From assembly GCF_002723995.1 (NCBI RefSeq), contig NZ_BEWP01000019.1, positions 1 through 39,804 on the forward strand: a stretch of DNA of 39,804 bases, in the 5' to 3' direction. Positions within the stretch are counted from its first letter, which is position 1. Every line of letters starts with the position of its first letter. The position numbers were made by a program, and so were the translations under genes. Shown one piece after another: positions 17,145-24,489 of this stretch. Below the pieces are notes generated by a model. It was not told the DNA's origin. It ran no database searches and saw only the letters and a program-made list of their open reading frames with translations. This DNA comes from Gluconobacter kondonii (GTDB taxonomy: Bacteria > Pseudomonadota > Alphaproteobacteria > Acetobacterales > Acetobacteraceae).

Positions 17145-17182
17145 TGACGTCTTGTGCGGATTACAACCCGCACAAGACGTCA
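17145..17182. terminator. Long perfect hairpin between convergent PiT and glycerate kinase genes
   Basis: A 15-bp perfect stem (17145-17159 pairs with 17168-17182) encloses an 8-base loop. It starts 8 bases after the PiT stop codon and ends 8 bases before the glycerate kinase stop codon. Neither side has a T-run, so it is not a classic Rho-independent terminator. It may work bidirectionally as a 3' stabiliser or as a terminator without a U-tract. Confidence 0.65.
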
Positions 17183-17190
17183 ATCCAGTC

Positions 17191-18447
17191 CTAACGGATC
17201 AGAATGGCTCTGAAATCGTTGACATTCGTTCCGGTCGGACCGGGCACAAACAGATCACCCAAAGCCTCGAACGCGCTGTAAGCGTCGTTTTCCATCAGAA
17301 GATCAACGGGACTAACCCCCTTTTCCCGCAGCCGTGCCATACTGCCACCATCCGCAAACGCCCCGGCATTATCTTCTGATCCATCAATACCATCGGTATC
17401 CGCAGCCAGAGCCACAAACGGCAGCCCTTCGGCAGCGAGTGCAAAAGCCAGAAGGAACTCCGTGTTCCGACCGCCTCGCCCCTGCCCGCGTATCGTCACT
17501 GTAGTTTCACCGCCTGACAGAAGGACGGCAGGCTTTTGGAAAGGCCGGTCCCTAAGAACGATTTCTCTTACAAGAGCGGCATGAACTTTTCCGACATCCC
17601 TGGCCTCCCCTTCGATCGCATCGGACAGGATCACGGGATGGATTCCAGCCTGCCGCGCTGTCTCTGCTGCCGCTTCAAGAGACAGATGCGCCGAGGCAAT
17701 CACACGGGCAATATTCCCGCTAAACATCCGATCAGTCGCCAAAGGTGCCTGCCCTTCCTCCCCCTCGAGCCATGTTTGGATCTTCTCCGAAAACCGCAAC
17801 TTCCAGGTCTTGACCAGACGACGGGCTTCCTCGCGTGTTCCCATATCGGGCACAGTCGGACCTGATGCGACCTGCGCGGGATCGTCAAACGGAACATCGG
17901 AGACCACCAGTGACACCACCCTTGCCGGAGCTGCCGCTGCTGCAAGACGACCACCTTTGATACCGGAAACCTGCTTGCGAATGCTGTTCATGACGGAAAT
18001 CGGCGCGCCAGAAGCCAGCAGGATACGATTCAGCTCAGCCTCATCCGCAAGCGTCATTCCCGACGGCGGGCACGGAAGCAGAGCAGACCCACCACCACAG
18101 ATCAACGCCACTACGAGATCGTCCGGCCCCAATCCTTTGACGGCATCAAAAAGGGCCTTGGTTGCTTCCAAACCCGCCTCATCAGGCACCGGGTGCGATG
18201 CCTCCAACACACGAATAAACCGCGTTGGACACACATTGCCGTAACGGGTAACAACCACACCGCTCAAGGGGCCCGTCCAGAGGCGTTCAAAAGCTGCCGC
18301 AAGTTGAGCAGCTCCTTTCCCGGCTCCGACGACAACCGTTCGTCCTTTCGGAAGCTTCGGGAGATACGCTGACAGAATCTGATCTGGTTCCGCCGCACCA
18401 ACGGCAGCCTCAAAAAGTCCTGTCAGGAAAGCGCGATCTTGAAACAC
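17191..18447 (-). CDS. Glycerate 2-kinase (MOFRL family)
   Basis: This gene encodes 418 residues of the glycerate kinase type-2/MOFRL family (formerly annotated hydroxypyruvate reductase TtuD). Motifs are VVGAGKGAAQLAAAFE near the N-terminus, EASHPVPDEAG, LICGGGSALLPCPP, then VMNSIRKQVSGIKGGRL and LVVSDVPFDDPAQVASGPT. The C-terminal MOFRL domain has LLSGGETTVTIRGQGRGGRN and DTDGIDGSEDNAGA. It phosphorylates D-glycerate to 2-phosphoglycerate, linking glyoxylate, tartrate or serine routes to glycolysis. The start is a GTG at 18447 with AGGA ten bases upstream. No glyoxylate or tartronate genes are adjacent, so its metabolic feed is not clear from the window. Confidence 0.88.
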   Translation of the reverse strand: MFQDRAFLTGLFEAAVGAAEPDQILSAYLPKLPKGRTVVVGAGKGAAQLAAAFERLWTGPLSGVVVTRYGNVCPTRFIRVLEASHPVPDEAGLEATKALFDAVKGLGPDDLVVALICGGGSALLPCPPSGMTLADEAELNRILLASGAPISVMNSIRKQVSGIKGGRLAAAAAPARVVSLVVSDVPFDDPAQVASGPTVPDMGTREEARRLVKTWKLRFSEKIQTWLEGEEGQAPLATDRMFSGNIARVIASAHLSLEAAAETARQAGIHPVILSDAIEGEARDVGKVHAALVREIVLRDRPFQKPAVLLSGGETTVTIRGQGRGGRNTEFLLAFALAAEGLPFVALAADTDGIDGSEDNAGAFADGGSMARLREKGVSPVDLLMENDAYSAFEALGDLFVPGPTGTNVNDFRAILIR

Positions 18448-18803
18448 CAGTGCTTATTCCTATTTAGCTATCTCATGGTCGAAATCAAATTTTGTTATTT
18501 ATCGATTATTTTTTCCACACCTCAATCTTGATCCGGAGTGATATTTTATTCCAAAAAATGTAATTATAGTTTTCTAAAAATAAACTCGCGAAAATACTGC
18601 ATTTAATATTTGGTTGCGTTACAATTTAAATTTCCTCCAAAAGTTTTTTCTCTTGCATTTTTAAAAAATATGGCGCCTAGCTCAATACAGCAGGTGCTCT
18701 TGAGTGAGTTTTTCGGCGCGTGTTGCGCCATTCTTTCTCCTTAAGTGTTATGATTTCGTGTGTATCTTGTACACGACTGCTATTGTTAAAAAGGAGCCTC
18801 GTT
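18448..18803. other. AT-rich intergenic region, promoters of glycerate kinase and cspA
   Basis: No gene can be supported in these 356 bases. The stretch 18470-18670 is very AT-rich with runs of T and A. Close to cspA there are complementary ATGGCGC (18670-18676) and GCGCCAT (18725-18731) stretches and a local GGCGC-GCGCC hairpin (18715-18729), immediately upstream of the cspA -10 box. They may be structure in another transcript or an operator. Confidence 0.5.
18746..18754 (+). promoter_or_regulatory. Extended -10 promoter of the cold-shock gene
   Basis: TGTTATGAT is an extended -10 element (TG, one base, then TATGAT with five of six consensus bases). There is no good -35 at 17-18 bases, which fits an extended -10 promoter. 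It predicts a leader of about 40 bases before the start codon, containing a small GTGTA-TACAC inverted repeat (18760-18774). Confidence 0.5.
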
Positions 18804-19010
18804 ATGGCAACAGGCACCGTAAAATGGTTTAACTCCACCAAGGGCTTTGGCTTCATCCAGCCTGACAACGGTGGACAGGACGCGTTCGTTCATATCTCTG
18901 AACTCGAGCGCGCCGGAATGCACACCCTCAACGAAGGTCAGCACGTCTCTTACGAGCTCGAAGCTGGTCGCAACGGCAAGACATCGGCAGTAAGCATCAA
19001 AGCAATCTGA
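18804..19010 (+). CDS. cspA: CspA-family cold-shock protein
   Basis: This gene encodes a 68-residue single cold-shock domain, the normal family length. RNP1 is KGFGFIQ and RNP2 is DAFVHIS, with the usual N-terminus MATGTVKWFNSTKGFGF. It binds single-stranded RNA/DNA and acts as an RNA chaperone. The start at 18804 is set by AAGGAG (18791-18796), seven bases upstream; the longer open frame from 18720 runs through the promoter and is not used. The gene stands alone, with its own promoter and a strong terminator. Whether it is cold-induced cannot be told; many paralogues are growth-phase controlled. Confidence 0.93.
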   Translation: MATGTVKWFNSTKGFGFIQPDNGGQDAFVHISELERAGMHTLNEGQHVSYELEAGRNGKTSAVSIKAI

Positions 19011-19037
19011 TTGCTCTGACGGACATTTGATGTTCAG

Positions 19038-19063
19038 AAAGCCGCCTTTACGGGCGGCTTTTT
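19038..19063. terminator. Terminator of cspA, shared with convergent lysR
   Basis: A 9-bp stem (19038-19046 pairs with 19053-19061) with GC-rich core and 6-base loop is followed by T residues on the plus strand. On the minus strand it also ends in a short T-run, and its edge touches the lysR stop codon, so it can serve both genes. Confidence 0.85.
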
Positions 19064-19968
19064 CACGTCTTCTGCCCCAGAGAACCCCGAGGAACTGCGA
19101 AAAATTCGATCATGTCAAGAAGGGCCTTGGCCGCCGGGCTTTGATAACGCTCCTTGTGACGCAGTCCATAGAAAAAACGACTTTCAGGGACCTGAAATAC
19201 GGCGTGCAACGTGCCTGCGCGCAGCGCCGGACCAACAACCAGAGACGACAATGCGCCGATCCCGGCTCCAGCCTCTATGGCCGTCTGCACCCCCTCATTT
19301 GAAGGCAGTACAAGACCGGTCTTTAGGTCTTTGAGACCGAGCCCCTGGCCCCTGAGATAATGCTCCAGCGCGGAACGTGTCCCGGAGCCCGCCTCTCGCA
19401 TGACCCAATCCTGCTGACGTAACCAGACGCCATCAATCCGCAATGGAAGCAGAGAATTGGCCTGTACGAGTATCAGATGGTCCTCCCCCACCGGCCATTG
19501 CAGCAGTGCGGGGTCGTCAACAACGGCCTCCACAATCCCGACCTCGGCCTCGCCCTCCCGGACCATTCGAGCCGCTTCTTCCGTATTGCTGATCGCCAGC
19601 TCGACCTTGATGTCAGGATATCTCTTCCGGAAGGCGACAAGGATCGCAGGCAGCCAGTATGCGGCAATGGTCTGACTGGCGACTGCCTTTAACTGACCGC
19701 CCCTTAGACCGCTGATATCTTTCAGGACATTCTCAGCAGCCGAGGCCTGCGCAACAACTGCCCGTGCCTCTGGCAGAAACAAACGTCCTGCATCCGTCAG
19801 AGCAATCCCTCGACCGACCCGATGGAAAAGCTTGATCCCATAACGCGCTTCCAGAGCCGCAATGGCAGCCGAAACGGCAGACTGGGTCACGTTCATTGCC
19901 TGACTTGCGGCCGTAACGTGCTCGCGTTCTGCAACAGCGATAAAAAGACGAAGCTGATCGAGTGTCAT
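19063..19968 (-). CDS. LysR-family regulator, likely of the YeiH-type exporter
   Basis: This gene encodes 301 residues. The winged helix-turn-helix occupies residues 1-60 (MTLDQLRLFIAVAEREHVTA, then AMNVTQSAVSAAIAALE and the wing GIALTDAGRLFLPEARAVV). The C-terminal substrate-binding domain starts near residue 90 (GGQLKAVASQTIAAYWLPAI). It is of the CysB/CbbR/YeiE-like subgroup that sits beside YeiH exporters. It is divergent from the yeiH-like gene with 109 bases between starts, the classic LysR arrangement, and two inverted repeats lie in that gap. Inferred role: activation of the exporter in response to a small effector, possibly a sulfur oxyanion. Confidence 0.88.
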   Translation of the reverse strand: MTLDQLRLFIAVAEREHVTAASQAMNVTQSAVSAAIAALEARYGIKLFHRVGRGIALTDAGRLFLPEARAVVAQASAAENVLKDISGLRGGQLKAVASQTIAAYWLPAILVAFRKRYPDIKVELAISNTEEAARMVREGEAEVGIVEAVVDDPALLQWPVGEDHLILVQANSLLPLRIDGVWLRQQDWVMREAGSGTRSALEHYLRGQGLGLKDLKTGLVLPSNEGVQTAIEAGAGIGALSSLVVGPALRAGTLHAVFQVPESRFFYGLRHKERYQSPAAKALLDMIEFFAVPRGSLGQKT

Positions 19969-19990
19969 GCCGTCTTTCTAACAGAAATCA

Positions 19991-20032
19991 TCTGATTTTC
20001 CGATTGGAATCAGAAAAGTTATTCGTTGGAAT
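19991..20032. promoter_or_regulatory. Candidate LysR operator pair in the divergent promoter region
   Basis: A 24-base interrupted palindrome has arms TCTGATT (19991-19997) and AATCAGA (20008-20014), with TTCC-gatt-GGAA nested inside. A second, ATTC-gttg-GAAT, lies at 20021-20032. Their centres are 23 bases apart, about two helical turns, as expected for recognition and activation sites of a LysR-type regulator. Confidence 0.5.
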
Positions 20033-20077
20033 GATATATCAGCCTCAGCCTAGATGTCTCCGGCAAGGGAGATCATC

Positions 20078-21124
20078 ATGCACATATCCTGCTTCAGAAA
20101 CCGGCTCGCTTTCAGATTGTCCGAAATTTTGGTCACGAAATTTCCCGGCGTCGCTCTTTGCGCGAGCACGGCCCTGCTGGCTTTTGAATCAGAAAAAATC
20201 GAACGCGCATTCCTTCAGAAATCATGGCTTGAAATGCTCAATCTGGCCCTTGTCATCGGGATCTGCCTCCGAATGGTCTCCTGTCGAAGCCGCGTTTTCG
20301 AGCCAGGGATCAGGTTTTGTTCAAAATCCCTTCTGGATGTGGCGATCGTTCTTCTTGGAGCCGGATTCAACCTGAGGGGAATTGTCTCGGCAGGTCCCGG
20401 AATTCTTGTCTGTGTTTTTGGGATGGTCGCTTTCAGCCTTGCCCTGACCATACTGATCGGGCGCCTCACCGGCCTGTCCCACTCACAAACCGTCCTCGTG
20501 GCCTGCGGCAATTCGATCTGCGGAAACTCCGCCATCATGGCCGTCGCACCCGTCATTCATGCTCGTGAAGAAGATATTGGTGCCACTCTTGCCTTCACTG
20601 CTGCGGGTGGTCTTGCCATTGTTCTGGGCCTGCCACTTTTTCTGCCATTCCTGCATCTGTCCGATATCGCGGAAGGCAGCGTTGCCGGCCTGACCGTCTA
20701 TGCTGTCCCACAGGTGGTGGCGGCAGCGTCACCATTCGGTGCCGCTGCCCTGCATACCGGAACACTGGTCAAACTCATGCGTGTCCTGACGTTGGGACCC
20801 GTGTGCATTGTCCTGTCGCTTCTGTACGCTCGCAAAAACCGTCAGACAGGAACGCATCAAACGTCCCGTCGGCTTGTCCCATGGTACATCACGGGGTTTC
20901 TGCTGATGATAACCTTCCGGTCTTTCAATATAATCCCTGAAGCGCTTCTTCCCGTCCTCAACACCCTCGCCACGACCCTGACCGTCATGGCGATGGCCGC
21001 ATTGGGACTGAGCATTGATGTCCGCTCCGTCTTCAAGGCCAGCGGACCATTAATGCTCACCGTCGCCCTGTCTCTGGCCGGCCTCGTCAGCGCCAGTCTG
21101 ATGCTGACGAAGATACTGACCTGA
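20078..21124 (+). CDS. YeiH-family putative exporter (UPF0324)
   Basis: This gene encodes 348 residues with about ten hydrophobic segments. The start at 20078 is fixed by AAGGGAG six bases upstream; the ATG at 20054 would lack a ribosome site. Family motifs include KSLLDVAIVLLGAGFNL, CGNSICGNSAIMAVAPVI (a conserved helix with Asn residues), and YAVPQVVAAASPFG. Members are described as putative sulfate exporters and are commonly paired with a divergent LysR gene, as here. Transport direction and substrate are unproven in general. It converges on the lysine-dehydrogenase-like gene with 7 bases between stops. Confidence 0.85.
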   Translation: MHISCFRNRLAFRLSEILVTKFPGVALCASTALLAFESEKIERAFLQKSWLEMLNLALVIGICLRMVSCRSRVFEPGIRFCSKSLLDVAIVLLGAGFNLRGIVSAGPGILVCVFGMVAFSLALTILIGRLTGLSHSQTVLVACGNSICGNSAIMAVAPVIHAREEDIGATLAFTAAGGLAIVLGLPLFLPFLHLSDIAEGSVAGLTVYAVPQVVAAASPFGAAALHTGTLVKLMRVLTLGPVCIVLSLLYARKNRQTGTHQTSRRLVPWYITGFLLMITFRSFNIIPEALLPVLNTLATTLTVMAMAALGLSIDVRSVFKASGPLMLTVALSLAGLVSASLMLTKILT

Positions 21125-21131
21125 TACAGTC

Positions 21132-22199
21132 TTACTGATAAATTTTCCCGTACCGGTTGGCCAAATAATCAGCCAGCGGAATATCTTCCTGCCGCACAAA
21201 ACCCTGCGTCGGAATTTTTCCTTCCGCCAGCAGATCCAGAACCGCACAGATGGACCCAGCCGTTGTGAGCTGGATCGCCGTGCGGAACCCTCCCATGAAA
21301 TCCTGCGCCTCAATGGAACGCGCCACGGTTTTCTGCTGCAGCTTCCCGTTCTTCAGACCTGTCACGATGACGGAAAGCACAACCAGATCCTGTGCAGTCC
21401 CCGGAATGGCATGCGTGAAAATATCCTGAAGAATATGCCGCCGCTCCGACAGACGCAGATCCGACAGCAGAACCTTCATGATATCCCGATGGCCCGGATA
21501 GCGCATGGTGCGATAATTGAGTTCCCGCACCTTACCTTCATAGGTCTCGCACAGAGACCCAAGCCCACCTGACGTATTGAAGGCTTCATAGGTCACACCG
21601 TCGACACCCAGCGTCTCGACACCGTCCAGAGCAGGAACCAAAACCCGTCGCCCGTCTACGATCGCCTCGCACGGCTCGATATATTCGTTGATCAGACCTT
21701 CCGTGCTCCAGGTCAGGTTATAACCCAGCGCGTTGGACGGAAAGCGCGGCAGCGCCCCGACCCGAAGCCGGATTGTCTCGACCTCATCGAAATGCTCCGC
21801 CAGATCATGTGCAGCAATGGAAACAAAGCCCGGCGCCAGACCACATTGCGGAATAAATGCGCTGGACGCCCCTTCTGCCAGCGCCCTCACATCTTTGGTG
21901 GAGGCGACGTCTTCCGTCAGGTCGAGATAATGCGTTCCTGCCGTAGCGGCGGCTTTTGCAATATTCCGCGTCAGATGAAAGGGGAGTGCCGAGAGCACCG
22001 CAAACTGCCCATTTAGCAGTTCGGCATCCAGCCCCTTCGCAATATCCACCGTCCTGCGTTTGATGCCTTCCGGCAGGACGAGCGCCTGAAGGTGATCCGC
22101 ATGGCAGTCCAGCAGCGTAACGCCATAGCCTCCATGATGGAGTAGCTCCGCAATGGCTGAACCGATCTTTCCCGCGCCTGCAACCGTAACCTGCTTCAT
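21132..22199 (-). CDS. Saccharopine dehydrogenase-fold oxidoreductase, lysine 6-dehydrogenase-like
   Basis: This gene encodes 355 residues. The start at 22199 is chosen because MKQVTVAGAGKIGSAIAELL gives a complete N-terminal Rossmann motif (GAGKIG at residues 8-13) and AGGA lies seven bases upstream; the open frame extends 20 codons further without support. Downstream features are GTHYLDLTEDV, IPQCGLAPGFVSIAAHDLAE, EAFNTSGGLGSLCETYEGKV and the NYRTMRYPGHRDIM block. The last two match, from memory, the lysine 6-dehydrogenase pattern (FHTSGGTSTL, YKTIRYRGH). That enzyme oxidises L-lysine to allysine with NAD. A divergent Lrp/AsnC regulator supports an amino-acid catabolic role. Exact substrate is inferred. 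Confidence 0.8.
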   Translation of the reverse strand: MKQVTVAGAGKIGSAIAELLHHGGYGVTLLDCHADHLQALVLPEGIKRRTVDIAKGLDAELLNGQFAVLSALPFHLTRNIAKAAATAGTHYLDLTEDVASTKDVRALAEGASSAFIPQCGLAPGFVSIAAHDLAEHFDEVETIRLRVGALPRFPSNALGYNLTWSTEGLINEYIEPCEAIVDGRRVLVPALDGVETLGVDGVTYEAFNTSGGLGSLCETYEGKVRELNYRTMRYPGHRDIMKVLLSDLRLSERRHILQDIFTHAIPGTAQDLVVLSVIVTGLKNGKLQQKTVARSIEAQDFMGGFRTAIQLTTAGSICAVLDLLAEGKIPTQGFVRQEDIPLADYLANRYGKIYQ

Positions 22200-22299
22200 G
22201 ATCATATCCTGTTCCGGAAGTGTTATGACAGCATCACGATCAGGGCAGACGGATCTCAAGCGGCATCCCGACGATGAAATGCAGTTTCCATCGGCAGAT

Positions 22300-22317
22300 T
22301 GCCGGTTATAACTGGCA
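22300..22317. promoter_or_regulatory. Candidate Lrp/AsnC operator overlapping the regulator's own start
   Basis: TGCCGGTTATAACTGGCA is an 18-base palindrome with one symmetric mismatch pair and an AT centre (GTTATAAC). It ends two bases before the lrp-type ATG at 22320, covering its ribosome-binding region. This is a natural place for autorepression and possibly for control of the divergent dehydrogenase. Confidence 0.5.
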
Positions 22318-22319
22318 GA

Positions 22320-22748
22320 ATGACGGATTCACTAGATCAGGCCCTGCTCGACATCCTGCGTCGCAATGCGCGCACGCCTACCGCCGCTCTGGCGCGCAGG
22401 CTCGGGATTTCACGCACAACCCTTCAGGGACGCATGGAACGTCTGGAGCGGCAGGGCCATATTCGTGGCTATACGCTTGTGGAGAATACTGACGACGACC
22501 TATTGCGTGCACATGTCTCAATCGTCATCACGCCGCGCCATAGCCAGAAAGTGGAGCGAGACCTGAAAACGCTTCCCGAACTCCGCGAATTACACGCCGT
22601 TAGCGGCGCCTCGGACCTGATCGCCCTGCTCGGCGCCGCAACGACGGAGGGCATCAACCGTGCCATTGACGACATCGGCCAGATGGAAGGTGTAGAGAGG
22701 ACGGTGTCCGCCATCATTCTCTCCACACGCTTCCGTAAAGGAAACTGA
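22320..22748 (+). CDS. Lrp/AsnC-family transcriptional regulator
   Basis: This gene encodes 142 residues. The N-terminal helix-turn-helix spans about residues 1-55 (LDQALLDILRRNARTP, then ALARRLGISRTTLQGRMERL). The C-terminal RAM ligand-binding domain follows (HVSIVITPRHSQKVERDLK, ELHAVSGASDLIALLGA). Length is normal for the family, which forms octamers that sense amino acids. It is divergent from a lysine-dehydrogenase-like gene and probably controls it, in the way local Lrp paralogues such as BkdR or PutR act on adjacent catabolic genes. The ATG at 22320 is preferred over a TTG at 22299. Confidence 0.9.
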   Translation: MTDSLDQALLDILRRNARTPTAALARRLGISRTTLQGRMERLERQGHIRGYTLVENTDDDLLRAHVSIVITPRHSQKVERDLKTLPELRELHAVSGASDLIALLGAATTEGINRAIDDIGQMEGVERTVSAIILSTRFRKGN

Positions 22749-22752
22749 TCTC

Positions 22753-24291
22753 TCAGAGAGCAGCGTTGAAAACCAACCCCAGAACTGCAGCATCCTTGTA
22801 GCGGGTCGTTCCCCCAAGACGGTTGAAATACTGGAAATCCGGCTGCAACGTCAGACCCGTCATGATGTGATAGCTGTAGAAAAACTCGTAGATGTTCTCA
22901 TGGGACTGAATGCCATGCGGGACACCGAAATTGGTGGACTGGAACGGCAGGCCATTATCAAACGACGCTTCCTGCTGAAGGGTCGCAGCCCGGCTGAAGT
23001 TCATCCACTGATACGCAATACCCCACGTATCCAGAGGCCGCCCCCACAGCTTTCCGGTATCAAGCAGAGAGCCAACCAGATGATGGTTCATCGCCGAGGT
23101 CTGGCCTGAGGCATAGGAATAATACCCCGCCAGCATGAGGCCGTTCATCGGGCCATCGCCATGCCGGATCAGCATCTGATCCATCAGCACCCAGACGGAC
23201 GTCTGACCGCTCTGATAGCGCGGGCTACGTCCGCTCAGAACCCAGGCCTGTCCAGAACCGTCATCATACAGATCGTGATAGCGCGAATTGTCGTACATGG
23301 CGCCGACCTTGTAATGGCCGATCAGCTTGTCCTTACCAAACTCCGGAATCCAACCCAGTTCAACCTCGGTGGAGAGCTTTCCAAGTCCGCTCTGCGCCCA
23401 GGACCAGCCGGAAATACCGCCATTATAAGAATGGGGAGACACGGCAAACAGACCGCCCATCAGATAGAGATGCGGGTTCGGCATCAGACGCAGAACCGTG
23501 CCCATATTGCCCGACGGCCAGTCACGTCCGCCATTGAGATACTTGGTCGGCGTGACGTTGCCGCACATGGAGACGTTCGCGAAGCTGCAAAGCCAAGGAG
23601 AATTATTAAAGAACGTGCCCGTCGGGATCCAGCCCGCTGCCAGATCCACCTTCCGGTTGAACCACGCTTTTTCTCCGTATGCCCAGACGAGATGCGCCAC
23701 GACATTGCCACGCGCACCATAGATCTGCTGAGCCTGCGTGACGTTATCGCCGATATCACCGCTCAGATTCCGGCCATGCCCGTTCACCATGAGCGTATGC
23801 AGCCACAGATCCTTCGACCAGTCGCCACCCAAAATCTGATGCCAGTCCAGATCAACCGTCACGCCGACCTGCCCGGCATTGGTCTCGGTCTGGTGACGGC
23901 CGCCCGTCACATTGCCCATAAGACTTTCATACACATCCACCGCAACATAGATGCCATGCTTCTGAAGCCAAGGCTGCACCCCTCCCCAGGTCCCGAACAT
24001 ATGGGTCGTGCCGTAAGGCGCACCAAAGGACGGCGGTCCGTATGGAGACTGGAGGAAACCCGGAATGGTCGTGGACAGCGGAGGAACCGGCTGCGTCTCC
24101 GACCCCATGGGGGCAGGATTCGTCAGATCTTCCGAACTGGCCTTGCTCTTGCTGCTCTGCGCCTCGGCAGTACCGGCCCCCATCGTGAGCACCCCCAACC
24201 CGCAGGCAAAAGCGAACGACAGAGCGGAACCGGACCGACGATAAGCCGTACCAGCAGAAACCAACGTCAGGAATTTACTCACATGCCTCAA
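22753..24291 (-). CDS. OprB-family carbohydrate-selective porin
   Basis: This gene encodes 512 residues of the OprB family. A long signal region (to about residue 45, ending AEAQ) precedes the mature part. Visible family features are MFGTWGGVQPWLQKHGIYVA, DVYESLMGNVTGG, and HTLMVNGHGRNLSGDIGDN, then alternating aromatic beta-strands; the predicted barrel ends near FNAAL. It forms an outer-membrane channel for sugars. The start is probably a TTG at 24291 with AAGGGG eight bases upstream; a GTG at 24282 is the alternative. It is divergent from the ABC exporter. In acetic acid bacteria such porins supply sugars and polyols to periplasmic dehydrogenases (family knowledge); no link to a specific substrate is visible here. 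Confidence 0.88.
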   Translation of the reverse strand: MRHVSKFLTLVSAGTAYRRSGSALSFAFACGLGVLTMGAGTAEAQSSKSKASSEDLTNPAPMGSETQPVPPLSTTIPGFLQSPYGPPSFGAPYGTTHMFGTWGGVQPWLQKHGIYVAVDVYESLMGNVTGGRHQTETNAGQVGVTVDLDWHQILGGDWSKDLWLHTLMVNGHGRNLSGDIGDNVTQAQQIYGARGNVVAHLVWAYGEKAWFNRKVDLAAGWIPTGTFFNNSPWLCSFANVSMCGNVTPTKYLNGGRDWPSGNMGTVLRLMPNPHLYLMGGLFAVSPHSYNGGISGWSWAQSGLGKLSTEVELGWIPEFGKDKLIGHYKVGAMYDNSRYHDLYDDGSGQAWVLSGRSPRYQSGQTSVWVLMDQMLIRHGDGPMNGLMLAGYYSYASGQTSAMNHHLVGSLLDTGKLWGRPLDTWGIAYQWMNFSRAATLQQEASFDNGLPFQSTNFGVPHGIQSHENIYEFFYSYHIMTGLTLQPDFQYFNRLGGTTRYKDAAVLGLVFNAAL

Positions 24292-24431
24292 ACCGACATC
24301 CCCTTACAGAGCCAAAAAAAATGCGAAAGACAGGGATGCCATGATCGGCACCCTTAAGTAAAATTCACTTTACAGAAAGAGCTTTGTTGCAGGAAGGCAC
24401 AAAACAGTGAGACAATTGAAACAATAAGACT

Positions 24432-24447
24432 TTATTTTATGAAATAA
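24432..24447. repeat. TTATTT-TATG-AAATAA inverted repeat in the oprB/ABC promoter region
   Basis: A perfect 6-bp inverted repeat with a 4-base loop lies in the AT-rich gap between divergent oprB and the ABC exporter, about 45 bases before the latter's start. A direct repeat of AATAAGA (24423-24429 and 24443-24449) overlaps it. It could be an operator, but base composition alone makes such repeats fairly likely here. Confidence 0.3.
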
Positions 24448-24489
24448 GATCACGTTTGTTTTCGTTACCCCTCCCATCCCGGAACCCTC

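Noticed and set aside
18670-18744. A 24-codon open frame starting ATGGCGCCT upstream of cspA
   Set aside because: It has no ribosome-binding site and overlaps the cspA promoter; chance is more likely.
23161-24357. A 398-codon open frame antisense to the OprB gene
   Set aside because: It is the shadow of a GC-rich porin gene whose own frame has signal peptide and family motifs; the antisense protein shows no recognisable domain and a low-complexity Arg/His/Pro composition.
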